The notes under the pieces are model-generated. The model was not told where the DNA came from, did not search any database, and was given only the letters and a program-made list of their open reading frames with translations. Shown one piece after another: positions 46,262 to 55,137 of a stretch of DNA of 64,000 nt (position 1 is its first letter; the number at the start of each line of letters is the position of its first letter). Source of the DNA: Pseudomonadota bacterium (GTDB lineage Bacteria > Pseudomonadota > Alphaproteobacteria > Caulobacterales > Caulobacteraceae). The stretch is taken from assembly GCA_963205025.1 (NCBI GenBank), contig CAUJHO010000013.1, forward strand, positions 22,255 to 86,254. The letters run 5' to 3'. The translations under genes and the position numbers were made by a program.

Positions 46262-47604
46262 GCGCCGGCGATGGCGACGGCATCGATCAGCAAGGAGGGA
46301 CTGTTGCTGGCAGAGCGCAGCTCCAGGTCCGATCCGGGCACAAGGCGCTGGTACAACGCCAGAAGATTGCCCGCGATGGTCACTTCGTTGACGGCATGGA
46401 CGATCTGGCCGTTCTCGAACCACTGGCCGCTGACGCCGGCGGACCAGTCGCCGGTATTCGGATTGAGCGACGGCCCGAACATGGAGGTGACCAGCAGCCC
46501 TGACCCGGCGTCGGCCATCAGGCCTGCGAGATCGTGTTCGCCCGGCTCAATAGTCAGGTTGTGGCCTGAAACCCCGGCTGGCCCGGCCAGGCCGCGCGAG
46601 GCGTGGCCGGTGGTCTCCAGGCCGAGCTGGGCTGCCGAGGCGGTATTCAGAAGCCAGCTCTGGAGCACGCCGTCGGCGACGAGGGCGCGACGGGTGACGG
46701 CGACACCTTCGTCGTCGAAGGGGGTCGAGCCCAGGCCGCGCGGGCGCAGGGGATCGTCAATGATGCTGATCGTTTCGGACAGGATGCGCCGGCCCATCTG
46801 GTCCTTGAGAAAGGACACACCGCGGGCCACGGCCGGTCCGGCGATCGCTCCGATCAGCGGCCCGATCAACTGGGTGGCGATGCGGTTCTCGAGAATGATC
46901 GGGGCCGAACGGCTGGTCAGTTTGTGCGCGCCTAGCTGGGACACGGCCCGGCGGCCGGCCTCGGCCCCGATGGCCTCGGGTCCGGCCAGATCCGACAGGT
47001 GGCGGGTCGAGCGGCCCTCGCCGCCGATCTCCATGATGCCGTCCTTCTCGGCAATGACCCCGGCGGCGGTCGAGAAGGCCGAGCCTCGATGCCGACCTTC
47101 AAACCCATGGGAGGTGACCAGGGCCCATTCTCCGGTCGTCAGGCTGGCCTGGCCGCCGTCGGAGTTGGTGACGCCGGGCACGGCGCGGGCCGCGGCCTCG
47201 GCGTCACGGGCGCGGGCCTCCAGGGCGGCGGCATCCAGATCGGTCGGGTCGTAAAGGTCCAGGTCCGGGCGTTGCCGCCCGGCCAGGCGGTCCTGGGGGG
47301 CCAGGCCGGCATAGGGGTCTTCGGGGGCGAGGCGGGCCATGGCCACGGCCCGTTCGACCAGCCGAGCGCGGGTCGGCTCGGACAGATCGGAGGCTGAGAC
47401 GACCGCCTGTTTCTTGCCGATGAAGACCCGTAAGCCGAGGTCGCGCGATTCCTCGCGTTCGACCTCCTCCAGCTCGCCCAGCCGCACCGAGACGGAGAGG
47501 GCGCTGCGGCGCGCCAGCACGGCCTCGGCGGCGTCCGCCCCGGCCCTGAGGGCGCGATCAATCACATCATGGGCGGCGTCGAGGGGCAGGGCGGCGTCGG
47601 TCAT
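46258..47604 (-). CDS. pmbA: TldD/PmbA family metallopeptidase subunit PmbA
   Basis: A 448-residue PmbA (TldE) protein, the partner of TldD in a periplasm-independent cytosolic protease that processes microcin and degrades CcdA-like substrates in E. coli. The text RDLGLRVFIGKKQAVVSASDL near 60 and GWSGNTGDW-like end (SLNPNTGDWSAGVSGQWFENG) fit. I see no HExxxH, as expected for the non-catalytic partner; tldD is not in the window. Start uncertain between ATG 47604 and ATG 47613. Followed by cysQ-like with a 4-bp overlap. Confidence 0.92.
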   Translation of the reverse strand: MTDAALPLDAAHDVIDRALRAGADAAEAVLARRSALSVSVRLGELEEVEREESRDLGLRVFIGKKQAVVSASDLSEPTRARLVERAVAMARLAPEDPYAGLAPQDRLAGRQRPDLDLYDPTDLDAAALEARARDAEAAARAVPGVTNSDGGQASLTTGEWALVTSHGFEGRHRGSAFSTAAGVIAEKDGIMEIGGEGRSTRHLSDLAGPEAIGAEAGRRAVSQLGAHKLTSRSAPIILENRIATQLIGPLIGAIAGPAVARGVSFLKDQMGRRILSETISIIDDPLRPRGLGSTPFDDEGVAVTRRALVADGVLQSWLLNTASAAQLGLETTGHASRGLAGPAGVSGHNLTIEPGEHDLAGLMADAGSGLLVTSMFGPSLNPNTGDWSAGVSGQWFENGQIVHAVNEVTIAGNLLALYQRLVPGSDLELRSASNSPSLLIDAVAIAGA

Positions 47605-47650
47605 GGGCCGCATATGGCCGACCGGACCGCCGACTGCAAACCGGTCGGGT

Positions 47651-48124
47651 TCAGCCGGGCGGCAGCAGCCGCTGTTCGGCCTCACGCAACAACAGCTCGC
47701 GCCCGTCGGTGCGAACCGTGTCGACCCAGCCATCCAGCCGTGTGCAGCGTTCGGCGTCCGGGCGCGAACGGCGCGTGGCCCGATGGCGATTGAGCGCCGA
47801 CATATAACCGACCACACCCTCGAAGGGATTTTGCCGACCGCGGCTGGCGGCGCTCATGGCCGCCAGCTCCATGGCACCGACGATGGCGGCCTCGCTGACC
47901 GGCCCGACCCCGAGGTCACAGGCATAGGCGTCGGCGATAGCCCGGCCCCAGCGTTCCTCGGCCAGGATCATGTCGTCGTGCGACGGCCGTCCGGCGATCT
48001 GCATGGCGATGACCCCATCCTGGGCCGCGCTGGCATAGCGCACCGACGGGTATTCACCGCTGGTGGTGGCACAGGCCGACAGCCCGGCCAGGGCAGCAAT
48101 CACCAAGCCTATGCGACCGATCAT
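47651..48124 (-). CDS. Hypothetical lipoprotein, 157 residues
   Basis: A predicted lipoprotein with signal MIGRIGLVIAALAGLSAC (Cys18, ideal LSAC lipobox). The mature part is helical, with EERWGRAIADAYACDLG and MELAAMSAASRGR, and holds two more Cys residues (ACDLG and ERCTR) that might form a disulfide. I do not recognise the family. ATG 48124 is used; the track's start lies 12 residues upstream of the signal peptide. Between pmbA and the MAPEG gene. Confidence 0.75.
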   Translation of the reverse strand: MIGRIGLVIAALAGLSACATTSGEYPSVRYASAAQDGVIAMQIAGRPSHDDMILAEERWGRAIADAYACDLGVGPVSEAAIVGAMELAAMSAASRGRQNPFEGVVGYMSALNRHRATRRSRPDAERCTRLDGWVDTVRTDGRELLLREAEQRLLPPG

Positions 48125-48184
48125 GAGCTTTCTCCATGTCTGGGCCCACGACCAGATCACCCGCTGACTAAGGCGATTTCGCGG

Positions 48185-48592
48185 CTAGAGATGCCGGGCG
48201 GCGGTCAGCAACAGGAGGGCGGCTGCCGCCAGCAGGGGCAACCAGGTCAGGGTCATGCCGAGAATCCGTGCCGCATTGGGAGCTTTCGGGGCGGCCAGAC
48301 CGAAGGGATGGATCAGCCGACCGGCAAGCAGCGCCCCGCCGATCAGGTGGACCTCCAGCGCCGAGGCCCCCACCAGGGCCAGCAGGATCAGGGCGGCCAG
48401 GCCCATCGGGACATACTCTGCCGCATTGGCGAAACTGCGGGTCAGGATTTCCATCTCGCGGTTGCCGCCGTCGCCCAGCGACACGCGCAGCCGCCGACGC
48501 CCCATCGTGACCCGGACCGACAGCAGGACCAGGACGATGATGAGCTGGCTGCTCCACAGGGCGGCGGCGGAGAGTGCGGGTGTGAGTTCCAT
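48185..48592 (-). CDS. MAPEG family membrane protein
   Basis: A 135-residue four-helix membrane protein with the MAPEG pattern: ANAAEYVPMGLAALILLAL and the central VHLIGGALLAGRLIHPFGL. Bacterial members resemble glutathione transferases of the membrane, though most are functionally untested. The ATG at 48592 overlaps the M14 peptidase stop by one base, so the two are likely co-transcribed. Confidence 0.87.
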   Translation of the reverse strand: MELTPALSAAALWSSQLIIVLVLLSVRVTMGRRRLRVSLGDGGNREMEILTRSFANAAEYVPMGLAALILLALVGASALEVHLIGGALLAGRLIHPFGLAAPKAPNAARILGMTLTWLPLLAAAALLLLTAARHL

Positions 48593-50418
48593 CAATTCTC
48601 TCGGCCTATGGGATAGAGGCGGTAGTGCTGATCATAGAAGGGGGTGCGCTCATAGAACCAGGCCAGACGCGCATCGCCGTCGGCGGCGAAGCCGGGGTCG
48701 GAGGCCAGTCGTGCCTCGAACTCGGCGCGCAGGGCCGGGTCGGCGGTCAGCATCTGTTCGGCCAGGGGCGCGATGGCATAGGCCTCGATGTACTCGACGC
48801 GGCTGAAGATCTCGGGGAAGAAGCCCCAGGCGAAGAAGCTCTCGGTGGATTGCGGCTCCAGCAGCAAGACCACGATGTCGCCCATGGCCTGGTCCGTCGG
48901 CACCCGCACCGAACCGGTGGGGAAGGTCCAGCGGTGGGTTTCGACCACCGGTTCACCCGACGTCATCGGGACATGGCCCTCATTGGGGCGCGCTGCGAAG
49001 GTGGCGTCGGGCAGGGTCAGCATCTGGACCTCGACCGTGCGGGGCGCATCGAGCGTCTCCATCTGGACGCCGTGCAGGCGCAGCCGCGCGATGATGTCGG
49101 TCCGGTAGGAGGGCACCCAATAGGCCTCGGGCCGGTCCAGCGTCAGGGTTGCGTGCGAGCTGTAGAAAGGCATCTGCCAGACCTCGGGGTCCGGTTCGCC
49201 AAGCCAGCGGATCTCGGTGCGGCCGGAAGCCGGGCTTTCATAGGTCTCGAACCGGATGCCCAGGAATGCGCGCGTGCCGATCGGGCTGTCGTCAGGCTGG
49301 AAGTTGGTCGGGATCTGCTGCGGTCTCAGGGCTGCATCGGCTTGCCAGGCCGCGCGCAACTCCGGGCCCCGCTCGGCCAGTAGCCGCAAGGCCGCTTCGA
49401 GGAAGACATAGGTGCCCAGCACCCGCTGTTCGTGGGGCTTGAGGCTGTGGTTCTCGATCAGGATGGTCGGGATATGGGCCGCCGATCCCCAGCCGTTGGA
49501 AAAGCGTTCTCCCAGGCCGCCGTCATACAGCCCCGTCCGCGGATTGCGGTCATCGAGGGCGAAGACCAGCTCCCCCGGAATATGGCCGCGAGCTGACAAA
49601 GCGCTGTCAATCGTTGGCCTGAAAGCGGAATCCAGCCACCTCGCGGTTGCGGGGCTGCGGCTATAGATGCCGTCCTCGCCGTTGTAGCCATAGGTGACAT
49701 CATACTGGTAATCGATGCCGTCGGTGACGTGGATGTCGACATAGAGGTCGGGCCGATAGCGGTGGATGAAGCCCATCAGGGCCTGCATCTCGGGCTGATC
49801 CAGCTTCATGAAATCGCGGTTGAGGTTCTGGTTGGTGGCGGTGTTGCGCCAGCCCTGGATGCGCGGTCCGCGCTGGTTGGGCCGCGAATAGGCCCCGGAC
49901 CGTTCATGGCCGTCCACCGACAGCACGGGGATCAGGATCAGATTGACCCGGTCCAGCAGGTCATCACGACCATAGAAGGCGATGTCGCGCAGCAGCATCA
50001 TACCGGCGTCCTTGCCGTCGATCTCGCCCGGATGGATGCCGGCCTGGGCCAGCAGCAGCGGCTTGGACGGATCCAGCGTCGCCCCGTCGCGCGAGGCGAT
50101 GACGGCATAGATGGGCCGGCCCTCAGGCGAGGTCCCGAACGCTTCGATGCGGATCAGGTCGGAGGCCGCGTCCAGTCGGTCGAACCAGGCGCGGGTGGCC
50201 GCGTAGTCCGGCGAGAAATCGTGCTCGGGATCCTGTTCAAAGGCGGTGGCCCAGGGATCGCTCGTCGGCCTCAGCAAATCGCGACTGGCCCCATCCCACT
50301 CCGGGGCGGGCGGCAGGAACGGGCGGTCCCACGGCTGGGCATTGGCGGGGCGGTCTTGGGACATGGCGGGACTCGCAAGCAACAGGGCGCCGAGCGCCAG
50401 GCAAATCAGGAAACGCAT
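48592..50418 (-). CDS. M14 family metallocarboxypeptidase, exported
   Basis: A 608-residue exported zinc peptidase. A signal peptide (MRFLICLALGALLLASPAMSQ) is followed by the M14 domain: zinc ligands in AGIHPGEIDGKDAG near 132 (HxxE) and DIHVTDGIDYQYD near 224, with the substrate-site pattern NLNRDFMKLDQPEMQALM. The C-terminal 250 residues are a beta-rich region of unknown role. It is predicted periplasmic. The gene starts 41 bases after the stop of the first membrane paralogue, so it may belong to that operon. Confidence 0.87.
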   Translation of the reverse strand: MRFLICLALGALLLASPAMSQDRPANAQPWDRPFLPPAPEWDGASRDLLRPTSDPWATAFEQDPEHDFSPDYAATRAWFDRLDAASDLIRIEAFGTSPEGRPIYAVIASRDGATLDPSKPLLLAQAGIHPGEIDGKDAGMMLLRDIAFYGRDDLLDRVNLILIPVLSVDGHERSGAYSRPNQRGPRIQGWRNTATNQNLNRDFMKLDQPEMQALMGFIHRYRPDLYVDIHVTDGIDYQYDVTYGYNGEDGIYSRSPATARWLDSAFRPTIDSALSARGHIPGELVFALDDRNPRTGLYDGGLGERFSNGWGSAAHIPTILIENHSLKPHEQRVLGTYVFLEAALRLLAERGPELRAAWQADAALRPQQIPTNFQPDDSPIGTRAFLGIRFETYESPASGRTEIRWLGEPDPEVWQMPFYSSHATLTLDRPEAYWVPSYRTDIIARLRLHGVQMETLDAPRTVEVQMLTLPDATFAARPNEGHVPMTSGEPVVETHRWTFPTGSVRVPTDQAMGDIVVLLLEPQSTESFFAWGFFPEIFSRVEYIEAYAIAPLAEQMLTADPALRAEFEARLASDPGFAADGDARLAWFYERTPFYDQHYRLYPIGREN

Positions 50419-50459
50419 GGCCCTGTTTTGGCCGATCCTCGCCCTATAGCAAGGGCGCT

Positions 50460-51047
50460 CTATGCGGCGACGGGCGGGGTCGCCACGGCCGACAGAACCG
50501 CCAGCGCCAGATAAATCACGATGTGAAGACCTAGGGCGGTGATGATCAGCCAGGCTCGCCGCGTGATGGCCGCCGTGCCGATCAGGACCAGGTAAAGGCC
50601 GATCGGAATCGCATAGGCTGACGCACGAGAGAGGGCGCCGGTCAGGGTCTGGCCGGCCCAGAGCACGACCGCCATCGCCAGCATATTCGTGGTGATCAGC
50701 AGCGTCAGGACGGCCCGGCGATTGGCCCAGAAGTGATCGTCCAGCGAGGTCACCTCGTCGGTTTCATCCGGAAAGATGAGGGCCGCGGCGATGAAATAGA
50801 TCAGGGCCACGATCAGACCGGCGACCAGCAGGCCATAACTGTAGGGGAGGTGCCGAAAATTAGTCCAGGCCGCGTCCCAGAAGGTGGCGATATCCAGGGC
50901 CGCGAAGATCGCCAGCAACGGCGTCATCCAGCCGATCCTGACCGACCGGCGGTGCTTGAAGGCGCGCGCCGCTCCGGTAGCGATTGCGGCCAGGGACAGG
51001 CCCAGCAACAGGCCATAGAAGGAAAAGAAGAACTCGAATGCGGTCAT
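50460..51047 (-). CDS. FEFFFxFYGL membrane protein paralogue 1
   Basis: A 195-residue, about six-helix membrane protein of a family that occurs four times in this window. It begins MTAFEFFFSFYGLLLGLS, then RIGWMTPLLAIFAALDIATFWDAAW, and has a loop SLDDHFWANRRAVLTLL. I know no function for the family. It sits one base downstream of paralogue 2 and 41 bases upstream of the M14 peptidase. It is most like paralogue 3, not its tandem partner. Confidence 0.8.
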   Translation of the reverse strand: MTAFEFFFSFYGLLLGLSLAAIATGAARAFKHRRSVRIGWMTPLLAIFAALDIATFWDAAWTNFRHLPYSYGLLVAGLIVALIYFIAAALIFPDETDEVTSLDDHFWANRRAVLTLLITTNMLAMAVVLWAGQTLTGALSRASAYAIPIGLYLVLIGTAAITRRAWLIITALGLHIVIYLALAVLSAVATPPVAA

Positions 51048-51048
51048 C

Positions 51049-51672
51049 TCAGCTCCCCACGGCCGGAGACCAGCCGCCGGCGGCAATGAGCATCGCGCCA
51101 GCCCGCGCCATGTTCCAGAGCGTGTAACCCAGAACAATCAGCAGGGCGGTGATCACGACCTTGCGGCTGGGCGCGAAGGCGGCTGTGGCGGTGGCCACCG
51201 CAAAAATAACAACCCCCGCCACCAGCCTCGGCGACCAGACGGCCGCCCACTGTGGATCCGCCGCCGCAAGGATGCCGAGCAAGACCCAAACCAGGGCATT
51301 GGCGGCCAGGACACAGCCGAAAACCACGCGCCTGTGCGCCCAGAAGTGCGCATCCAGGTCGATCTGCGCCTCCACACCTTCGGCGCTGACCCGCGGGAAG
51401 GTCACGCTGGCGGCAATGTAGAAGGTGGCGGCGATCACCAGGCCGATCAGCAGCAGCACCGGATTGAACGGCGCTCCACGGAAAAATACCCAGGCCTGGT
51501 TCCAGAAGGTCGCCAGATCCAGGGCCACAAAGATCGCCAGCATCGGCGTCAGCCAGCCGAACCGCACCCGATCGCGTTCATGCAGCACCTGGGCGAACCC
51601 GCTGACCAGCGCCGCCACGGACAGGCCCAGCAACAGGCCGTAGAACGAAAAGAAGAACTCGAACGCGGTCAC
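51049..51672 (-). CDS. FEFFFxFYGL membrane protein paralogue 2
   Basis: A 207-residue relative with GTG start and the shared N-terminal FEFFFSFYGLLLGLS and GWLTPMLAIFVALDLATFWNQAW. It is the most divergent of the four: the loop reads LDAHFWAHRRVV, the FP-acidic motif (FPE/FPD) is replaced by FPRVSAEGVEAQ, and the C-terminal half differs. The gene is immediately upstream of paralogue 1 and divergent from the SDR gene, 204 bp away. Confidence 0.8.
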   Translation of the reverse strand: MTAFEFFFSFYGLLLGLSVAALVSGFAQVLHERDRVRFGWLTPMLAIFVALDLATFWNQAWVFFRGAPFNPVLLLIGLVIAATFYIAASVTFPRVSAEGVEAQIDLDAHFWAHRRVVFGCVLAANALVWVLLGILAAADPQWAAVWSPRLVAGVVIFAVATATAAFAPSRKVVITALLIVLGYTLWNMARAGAMLIAAGGWSPAVGS

Positions 51673-51781
51673 AGGCCCCCCGATAGATCGTTCGCACCAG
51701 AGTAGCCGAGGTTCAGACGGGACGTCATCGACTATCGCCCGCTGGTGACCGCCCGCCGGTCGCATGCTGCCCCTCCCCTTC

Positions 51782-51817
51782 TGGCGCGAAACGCCAATAG
51801 ACTGGCGCGCAACGCCA
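51782..51817 (+). promoter_or_regulatory. Pair of 15-bp direct repeats, candidate AraC-type operator
   Basis: TGGCGCGAAACGCCA (51782) and TGGCGCGCAACGCCA (51803) differ at one base and start 21 bp apart, which places them on the same DNA face about two helical turns apart. Each also has TGGCG/CGCCA dyad ends. They lie 60-95 bp upstream of the SDR start, in the gap facing paralogue 2. AraC-family proteins often bind such spaced direct repeats, and an AraC gene is in this operon. Confidence 0.65.
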
Positions 51818-51876
51818 TTTCTATCTGGTGGCCGTTGCCTATGTTGGCTCCATCAACACGAACCAAGGAGCCAGTC

Positions 51877-52641
51877 ATGGCCAATCCAGTTGCTCTCATC
51901 ACCGGCGGCGCCAGCGGCATCGGCCTGGAAACGGCCCGCAAGCTGATCGGACGAGGGATCACTGTCGTCATCAGTGGCCGCCGCCAGGACGTAGGCGATG
52001 CCGCCATCGCCGATCTCCAGCCCCGTGCTGCCAATGGTGCCCAGGCCCGCTTCATCCGCAATGACGTCACCGACGAAGCCGCTGCCGAGGCGATGATCGC
52101 CCAGATCGTCGCCGAGTTCGGCCACCTGGATATGGCGGTCAACAATGCCGGCATCTCGAATGAGACGGCGACCCTCGAGGGGTCCGAAACCGACCGCTTC
52201 CGCGCCATGATCGACACCAATATCGTCGGTCTGTACTTCGACATGAAATATGAGCTTCGCCAGATGCTGAAGCAGGGCAAGGGCTCGATCGTGAACCTGG
52301 TCTCTATTGCCGGTCTGAATGGAATGCCGTGGGCCGGGGCCTATTCGGCGACCAAACACGCGGTGGCGGGCCTGACCAAATCGGCGGCGCTTGATCACGC
52401 GGCCCAGGGCGTGCGTGTCAATGGCGTGGCCCCAGGCGCGGTCCGCACCGACATCATCGCCAAGCAGCTGGAAGGCGGCGACGATAACTATAACGAGGCC
52501 AATATCAGCGCCATGCACCCGATGAACCGGCTGGGTCGTCCCGAGGAGATCGCCAACGGCATCGCCTGGCTGTTGTCTGACGAAGCCAGCTTCGTCACCG
52601 GTCATATCCTCAGCATCGACGGCGGGTTCCAGGCCAAGTGA
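51877..52641 (+). CDS. Short-chain dehydrogenase/reductase
   Basis: A classical SDR of 254 residues: cofactor site TGGASGIGLE near 10, NNAGIS near 87, catalytic Ser in SIAG and YSATKHA (Tyr-x-x-x-Lys) near 155, and the ending GHILSIDGGFQAK. The substrate is unknown; similar sequences are called glucose dehydrogenase or 3-oxoacyl-ACP reductase loosely. AAGGAG precedes the ATG at 51877 by 6 bases. It overlaps the AraC gene by 4 bp (GTGA), so this operon is SDR-AraC. Confidence 0.9.
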   Translation: MANPVALITGGASGIGLETARKLIGRGITVVISGRRQDVGDAAIADLQPRAANGAQARFIRNDVTDEAAAEAMIAQIVAEFGHLDMAVNNAGISNETATLEGSETDRFRAMIDTNIVGLYFDMKYELRQMLKQGKGSIVNLVSIAGLNGMPWAGAYSATKHAVAGLTKSAALDHAAQGVRVNGVAPGAVRTDIIAKQLEGGDDNYNEANISAMHPMNRLGRPEEIANGIAWLLSDEASFVTGHILSIDGGFQAK

Positions 52642-53624
52642 CGACGCCCGACCGCATCAAGGTGCCAGAGGCCTTCTGGGTCGGTGTGGACCGGCTGAAC
52701 ATCGGGCGGACCGCGATCCTGCGCGGGGCTGAGTTGCCGCTCGGGGTCGCGACCGGGGAGGTGCCGGTGACCACAGAGCAGTTCTTTGCCCTGTGGCGGG
52801 CACTGGAAGCCGTTGTCGGGTCTGAGGCGGGTCTGAGGTTGTCGCGGACCCTGGACAGTTCGGTGATGCCGCCGTCGTTCGTGGTGGCCCACCATGCCCG
52901 CACCCTGGGTGACGCCCTGGAGCGCGTGGCCCGGTTCAAGTCCCTGTGCGCCCCCGAAGTTCTGGAAATCCGCGGGGAAGGTGGCCAGTGCGTCGTCGAG
53001 GGGCGCTGGCCCCATGCGTTCAGTCCGACACCGACCTCATTGGCTGAAGCGACGATCACCTCCCTGGTCGAGCTGGGTCGGGCGGTTTCGGACGGCGAGG
53101 TGCGGCCTCATCGAGTTGAGTTGCGCCGGGCGCGCAATGCCGAGGTCGCAGCCTATTTCGACTGTCCGATCGCCTGGGAAGCTGAGGCGGATCGTCTGAT
53201 CCTGGATGCCGCCGATCTGGAACGCCCGTTCGGAACCTATAATGCCGATCTTCTGGCGATCCTGGATCAGGCCCTGGCCGGGCGGCTGGATGCCCAGACC
53301 CCGGCTGCCTCGCTGTCCGAACAGGTGCGCTGGCTGATCCGTCGCTCGCTGACGGCGGGCCGACCAGAGCTACGCAGCGTCGCGCGCGAGTTGGCCATCA
53401 GCGAACGATCACTGCAACGGCGGCTGGAGGAGGAGGGCAACAGCTTCCAGTCCCTCCTCTCCGACATTCGCCACCAACTGGCGCTGGAGCATCTGCGCGA
53501 TCCTGGCTTGGATGTGGCCGAGATCGCCTATCTGCTCGGCTATGACGACCAGGGGTCCTTCTACCGTGCCTTCCAGAAATGGGAGGGTCAGACCCCCGCC
53601 GCCTGGCGTGGGGCGGAGCGGTAG
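52638..53624 (+). CDS. AraC family transcriptional regulator
   Basis: A 328-residue regulator with an N-terminal effector domain of the arabinose-binding (OruR/ArgR-like) type and a C-terminal two-helix-turn-helix AraC domain (LRSVARELAISERSLQRRLEEEGNSFQSLL, then VAEIAYLLGYDDQGSFYRAFQKWEGQTPAAWR). The gene starts with GTG and is coupled to the SDR. The likely target is the operon's own promoter, where 21-bp-spaced direct repeats are found. A copy of the ubiD 3' end begins 6 bases after its stop codon. Confidence 0.92.
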   Translation: MTTPDRIKVPEAFWVGVDRLNIGRTAILRGAELPLGVATGEVPVTTEQFFALWRALEAVVGSEAGLRLSRTLDSSVMPPSFVVAHHARTLGDALERVARFKSLCAPEVLEIRGEGGQCVVEGRWPHAFSPTPTSLAEATITSLVELGRAVSDGEVRPHRVELRRARNAEVAAYFDCPIAWEAEADRLILDAADLERPFGTYNADLLAILDQALAGRLDAQTPAASLSEQVRWLIRRSLTAGRPELRSVARELAISERSLQRRLEEEGNSFQSLLSDIRHQLALEHLRDPGLDVAEIAYLLGYDDQGSFYRAFQKWEGQTPAAWRGAER

Positions 53625-53629
53625 GGGGG

Positions 53630-53660
53630 CCGCCAGATCGGGGTTCCGTCACCGGGCAGG
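53630..53660. repeat. 31-bp direct repeat, left copy (ubiD 3'-end fragment)
   Basis: This 31-bp sequence starting CCGCCAGATCGGGGTT is identical to 55141-55171, the last sense codons of ubiD. Here the ubiD frame has no stop codon, so it is a fragment and not a gene. It marks the left edge of a 1.48-kb block that contains paralogues 3 and 4. Confidence 0.9.
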
Positions 53661-53769
53661 GGCAGGGCTGCGTGATCTGCTGGCGCACCGGCGGTGATGT
53701 AGAACGCCGGCTGTCTGATAGGCCGGCATCCCGCGCCGACCGTCTTCGGCCATGGCCGGTCCCGTACAC
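53661..53769. other. Short gap with palindromes after the left direct repeat
   Basis: No gene is supported here. It carries GCCGGC twice around TGTCTGATAG (a possible stem) and the 12-bp palindrome CGGCCATGGCCG at 53747-53758, which could end the transcript of paralogue 3. Confidence 0.5.
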
Positions 53770-54420
53770 TCACTGGCCTGCGGTTGATCGGCGTCCGACC
53801 GGGACTTCCGGCGCGGCGGCGGCGGTCACCGGACCGTTGTTTGCGACGTTGGGGTGCAGGGCCGACATGGCCGCCAAAACGAGATACAGGCTGATCTGCA
53901 GGGCCAACAAAACCGTAACCACCCAGCCGCGGCGACTGAAAGCGGCAAGGCTGTTCAGAACCACATAAAGACCGGCCATTATCCCGTAGCCGGGCAGGTA
54001 CTGTTGACTGTTGGCATGACCTCCATTGGCCAAAAAGGTGGCCCCTGTGCCCAGGAGATTGGCTCCGATCAGCAGCAGCAGTACCGCGCGCTTATTGGCC
54101 CAGAAATGGTCGTCCAGGCTCGACGCCTCATCTTCCGGCTCGGGAAAGATCAGGGATGTCGCAGTGAAATAGACGGTCGCGATCACCAGCCCGGCGACCA
54201 GAAGCCCATAGCTGTAGGACAGGTGCTGAAAATTGTTCCAGGCGGAATCCCAGAAGGTGGCGATGTCCAGGGCTGCAAAAATGGCCAACAGCGGGGTCAA
54301 CCAGCCGACACGAACGGCTTTTCGGTGCTTGAAGGCTCTGGCCGCGCCAGTCGCCATCACCGCCACGGAAAGCCCCAGAATGAGGCCGTAGAAGCTGAAG
54401 AAGAATTCAAACGGACTCAT
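53770..54420 (-). CDS. FEFFFxFYGL membrane protein paralogue 3
   Basis: A 216-residue, about six-helix membrane protein, closest of the set to paralogue 1: MSPFEFFFSFYGLILGLS, FKHRKAVRVGWLTPLLAIFAALDIATFWDSAW, IFPEPEDEASSLDDHFWANKRAVLL. It has a longer hydrophilic tail (APEVPVGRRSTAGQ). It follows paralogue 4 by 51 bases on the minus strand, within the direct-repeat-flanked block. Function unknown. Confidence 0.8.
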   Translation of the reverse strand: MSPFEFFFSFYGLILGLSVAVMATGAARAFKHRKAVRVGWLTPLLAIFAALDIATFWDSAWNNFQHLSYSYGLLVAGLVIATVYFTATSLIFPEPEDEASSLDDHFWANKRAVLLLLIGANLLGTGATFLANGGHANSQQYLPGYGIMAGLYVVLNSLAAFSRRGWVVTVLLALQISLYLVLAAMSALHPNVANNGPVTAAAAPEVPVGRRSTAGQ

Positions 54421-54471
54421 ATCGTCCCCCTGGTCCAGGCCATATGGTCTGCCGGACAATTGCGCATCGGT

Positions 54472-55104
54472 CTATTCATCGGCCAATCCCGCCTCCAGTG
54501 ACGGCTGTGTCGTGTCGCCGGGGTCACCCCAGGCCGGGTTCCAGGCCAATAAGGTGGCCGAGATGACATAGAGCAGAACTTGCAGGCCGATCAGTGTTCC
54601 GACCAGCCAGCGTCGTCGCGACAGGGCTGCCGGAATAGTCAGAAGCAGGAAGGGCACGGCGGTAACGGCGGTCCCGAAAATCGTTACCGCCCGCTCGTCA
54701 GTGAACCAGTGGACGAGGATGGAGGCGGCGTAGCCCAGCAAGTTCGACAGGATGATCAGCGACAGCACCGTTCGCTTGTTGGCCCAGAAATGGGTGTCGT
54801 AATCGGTGACGTTGTCGTCAGGCTCGGGAAAAACCAACGTCGCAGCCAGGAAATAGACGAGGGCAATCGCCAGGCTGATGACCAGCAAGCCATAGCTGAA
54901 CGGTTGGTCCTTGAATTCTGACCAGGCCCCGCCCCAGAAGGTTGTGACGTCCAGGGCAACAAAAGCTGCCAGCAGCGGAGTTAGCCATCCCAGCCGCACC
55001 TTCCGACGAAGTTTGAAGACCCGCGCAGCACCGGTCGCCAACACCGTCAGGGACAGGCCCAGAACCAAGCCGTAGAATCCAAAAAAGAATTCAAACGTAT
55101 TCAT
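54472..55104 (-). CDS. FEFFFxFYGL membrane protein paralogue 4
   Basis: A 210-residue family member: MNTFEFFFGFYGLVLGLS, RLGWLTPLLAAFVALDVTTFWGGAW, VFPEPDDNVTDYDTHFWANKRTVLS. By eye this gene has somewhat lower GC than its neighbours (AAAAAAGAATTCAAACG at the start). It lies 33 bp downstream of ubiD in the same direction and inside the direct-repeat-flanked block. Function unknown. Confidence 0.8.
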   Translation of the reverse strand: MNTFEFFFGFYGLVLGLSLTVLATGAARVFKLRRKVRLGWLTPLLAAFVALDVTTFWGGAWSEFKDQPFSYGLLVISLAIALVYFLAATLVFPEPDDNVTDYDTHFWANKRTVLSLIILSNLLGYAASILVHWFTDERAVTIFGTAVTAVPFLLLTIPAALSRRRWLVGTLIGLQVLLYVISATLLAWNPAWGDPGDTTQPSLEAGLADE

Positions 55105-55137
55105 GGGCCTCGTCGCAGATGATTCAGGTCGCTGAGA

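Noticed and set aside
45521-47254. 577-residue plus-strand ORF
   Set aside because: Antisense to the cysQ-like gene and pmbA; looks like an overlapping shadow of GC-rich codon bias.
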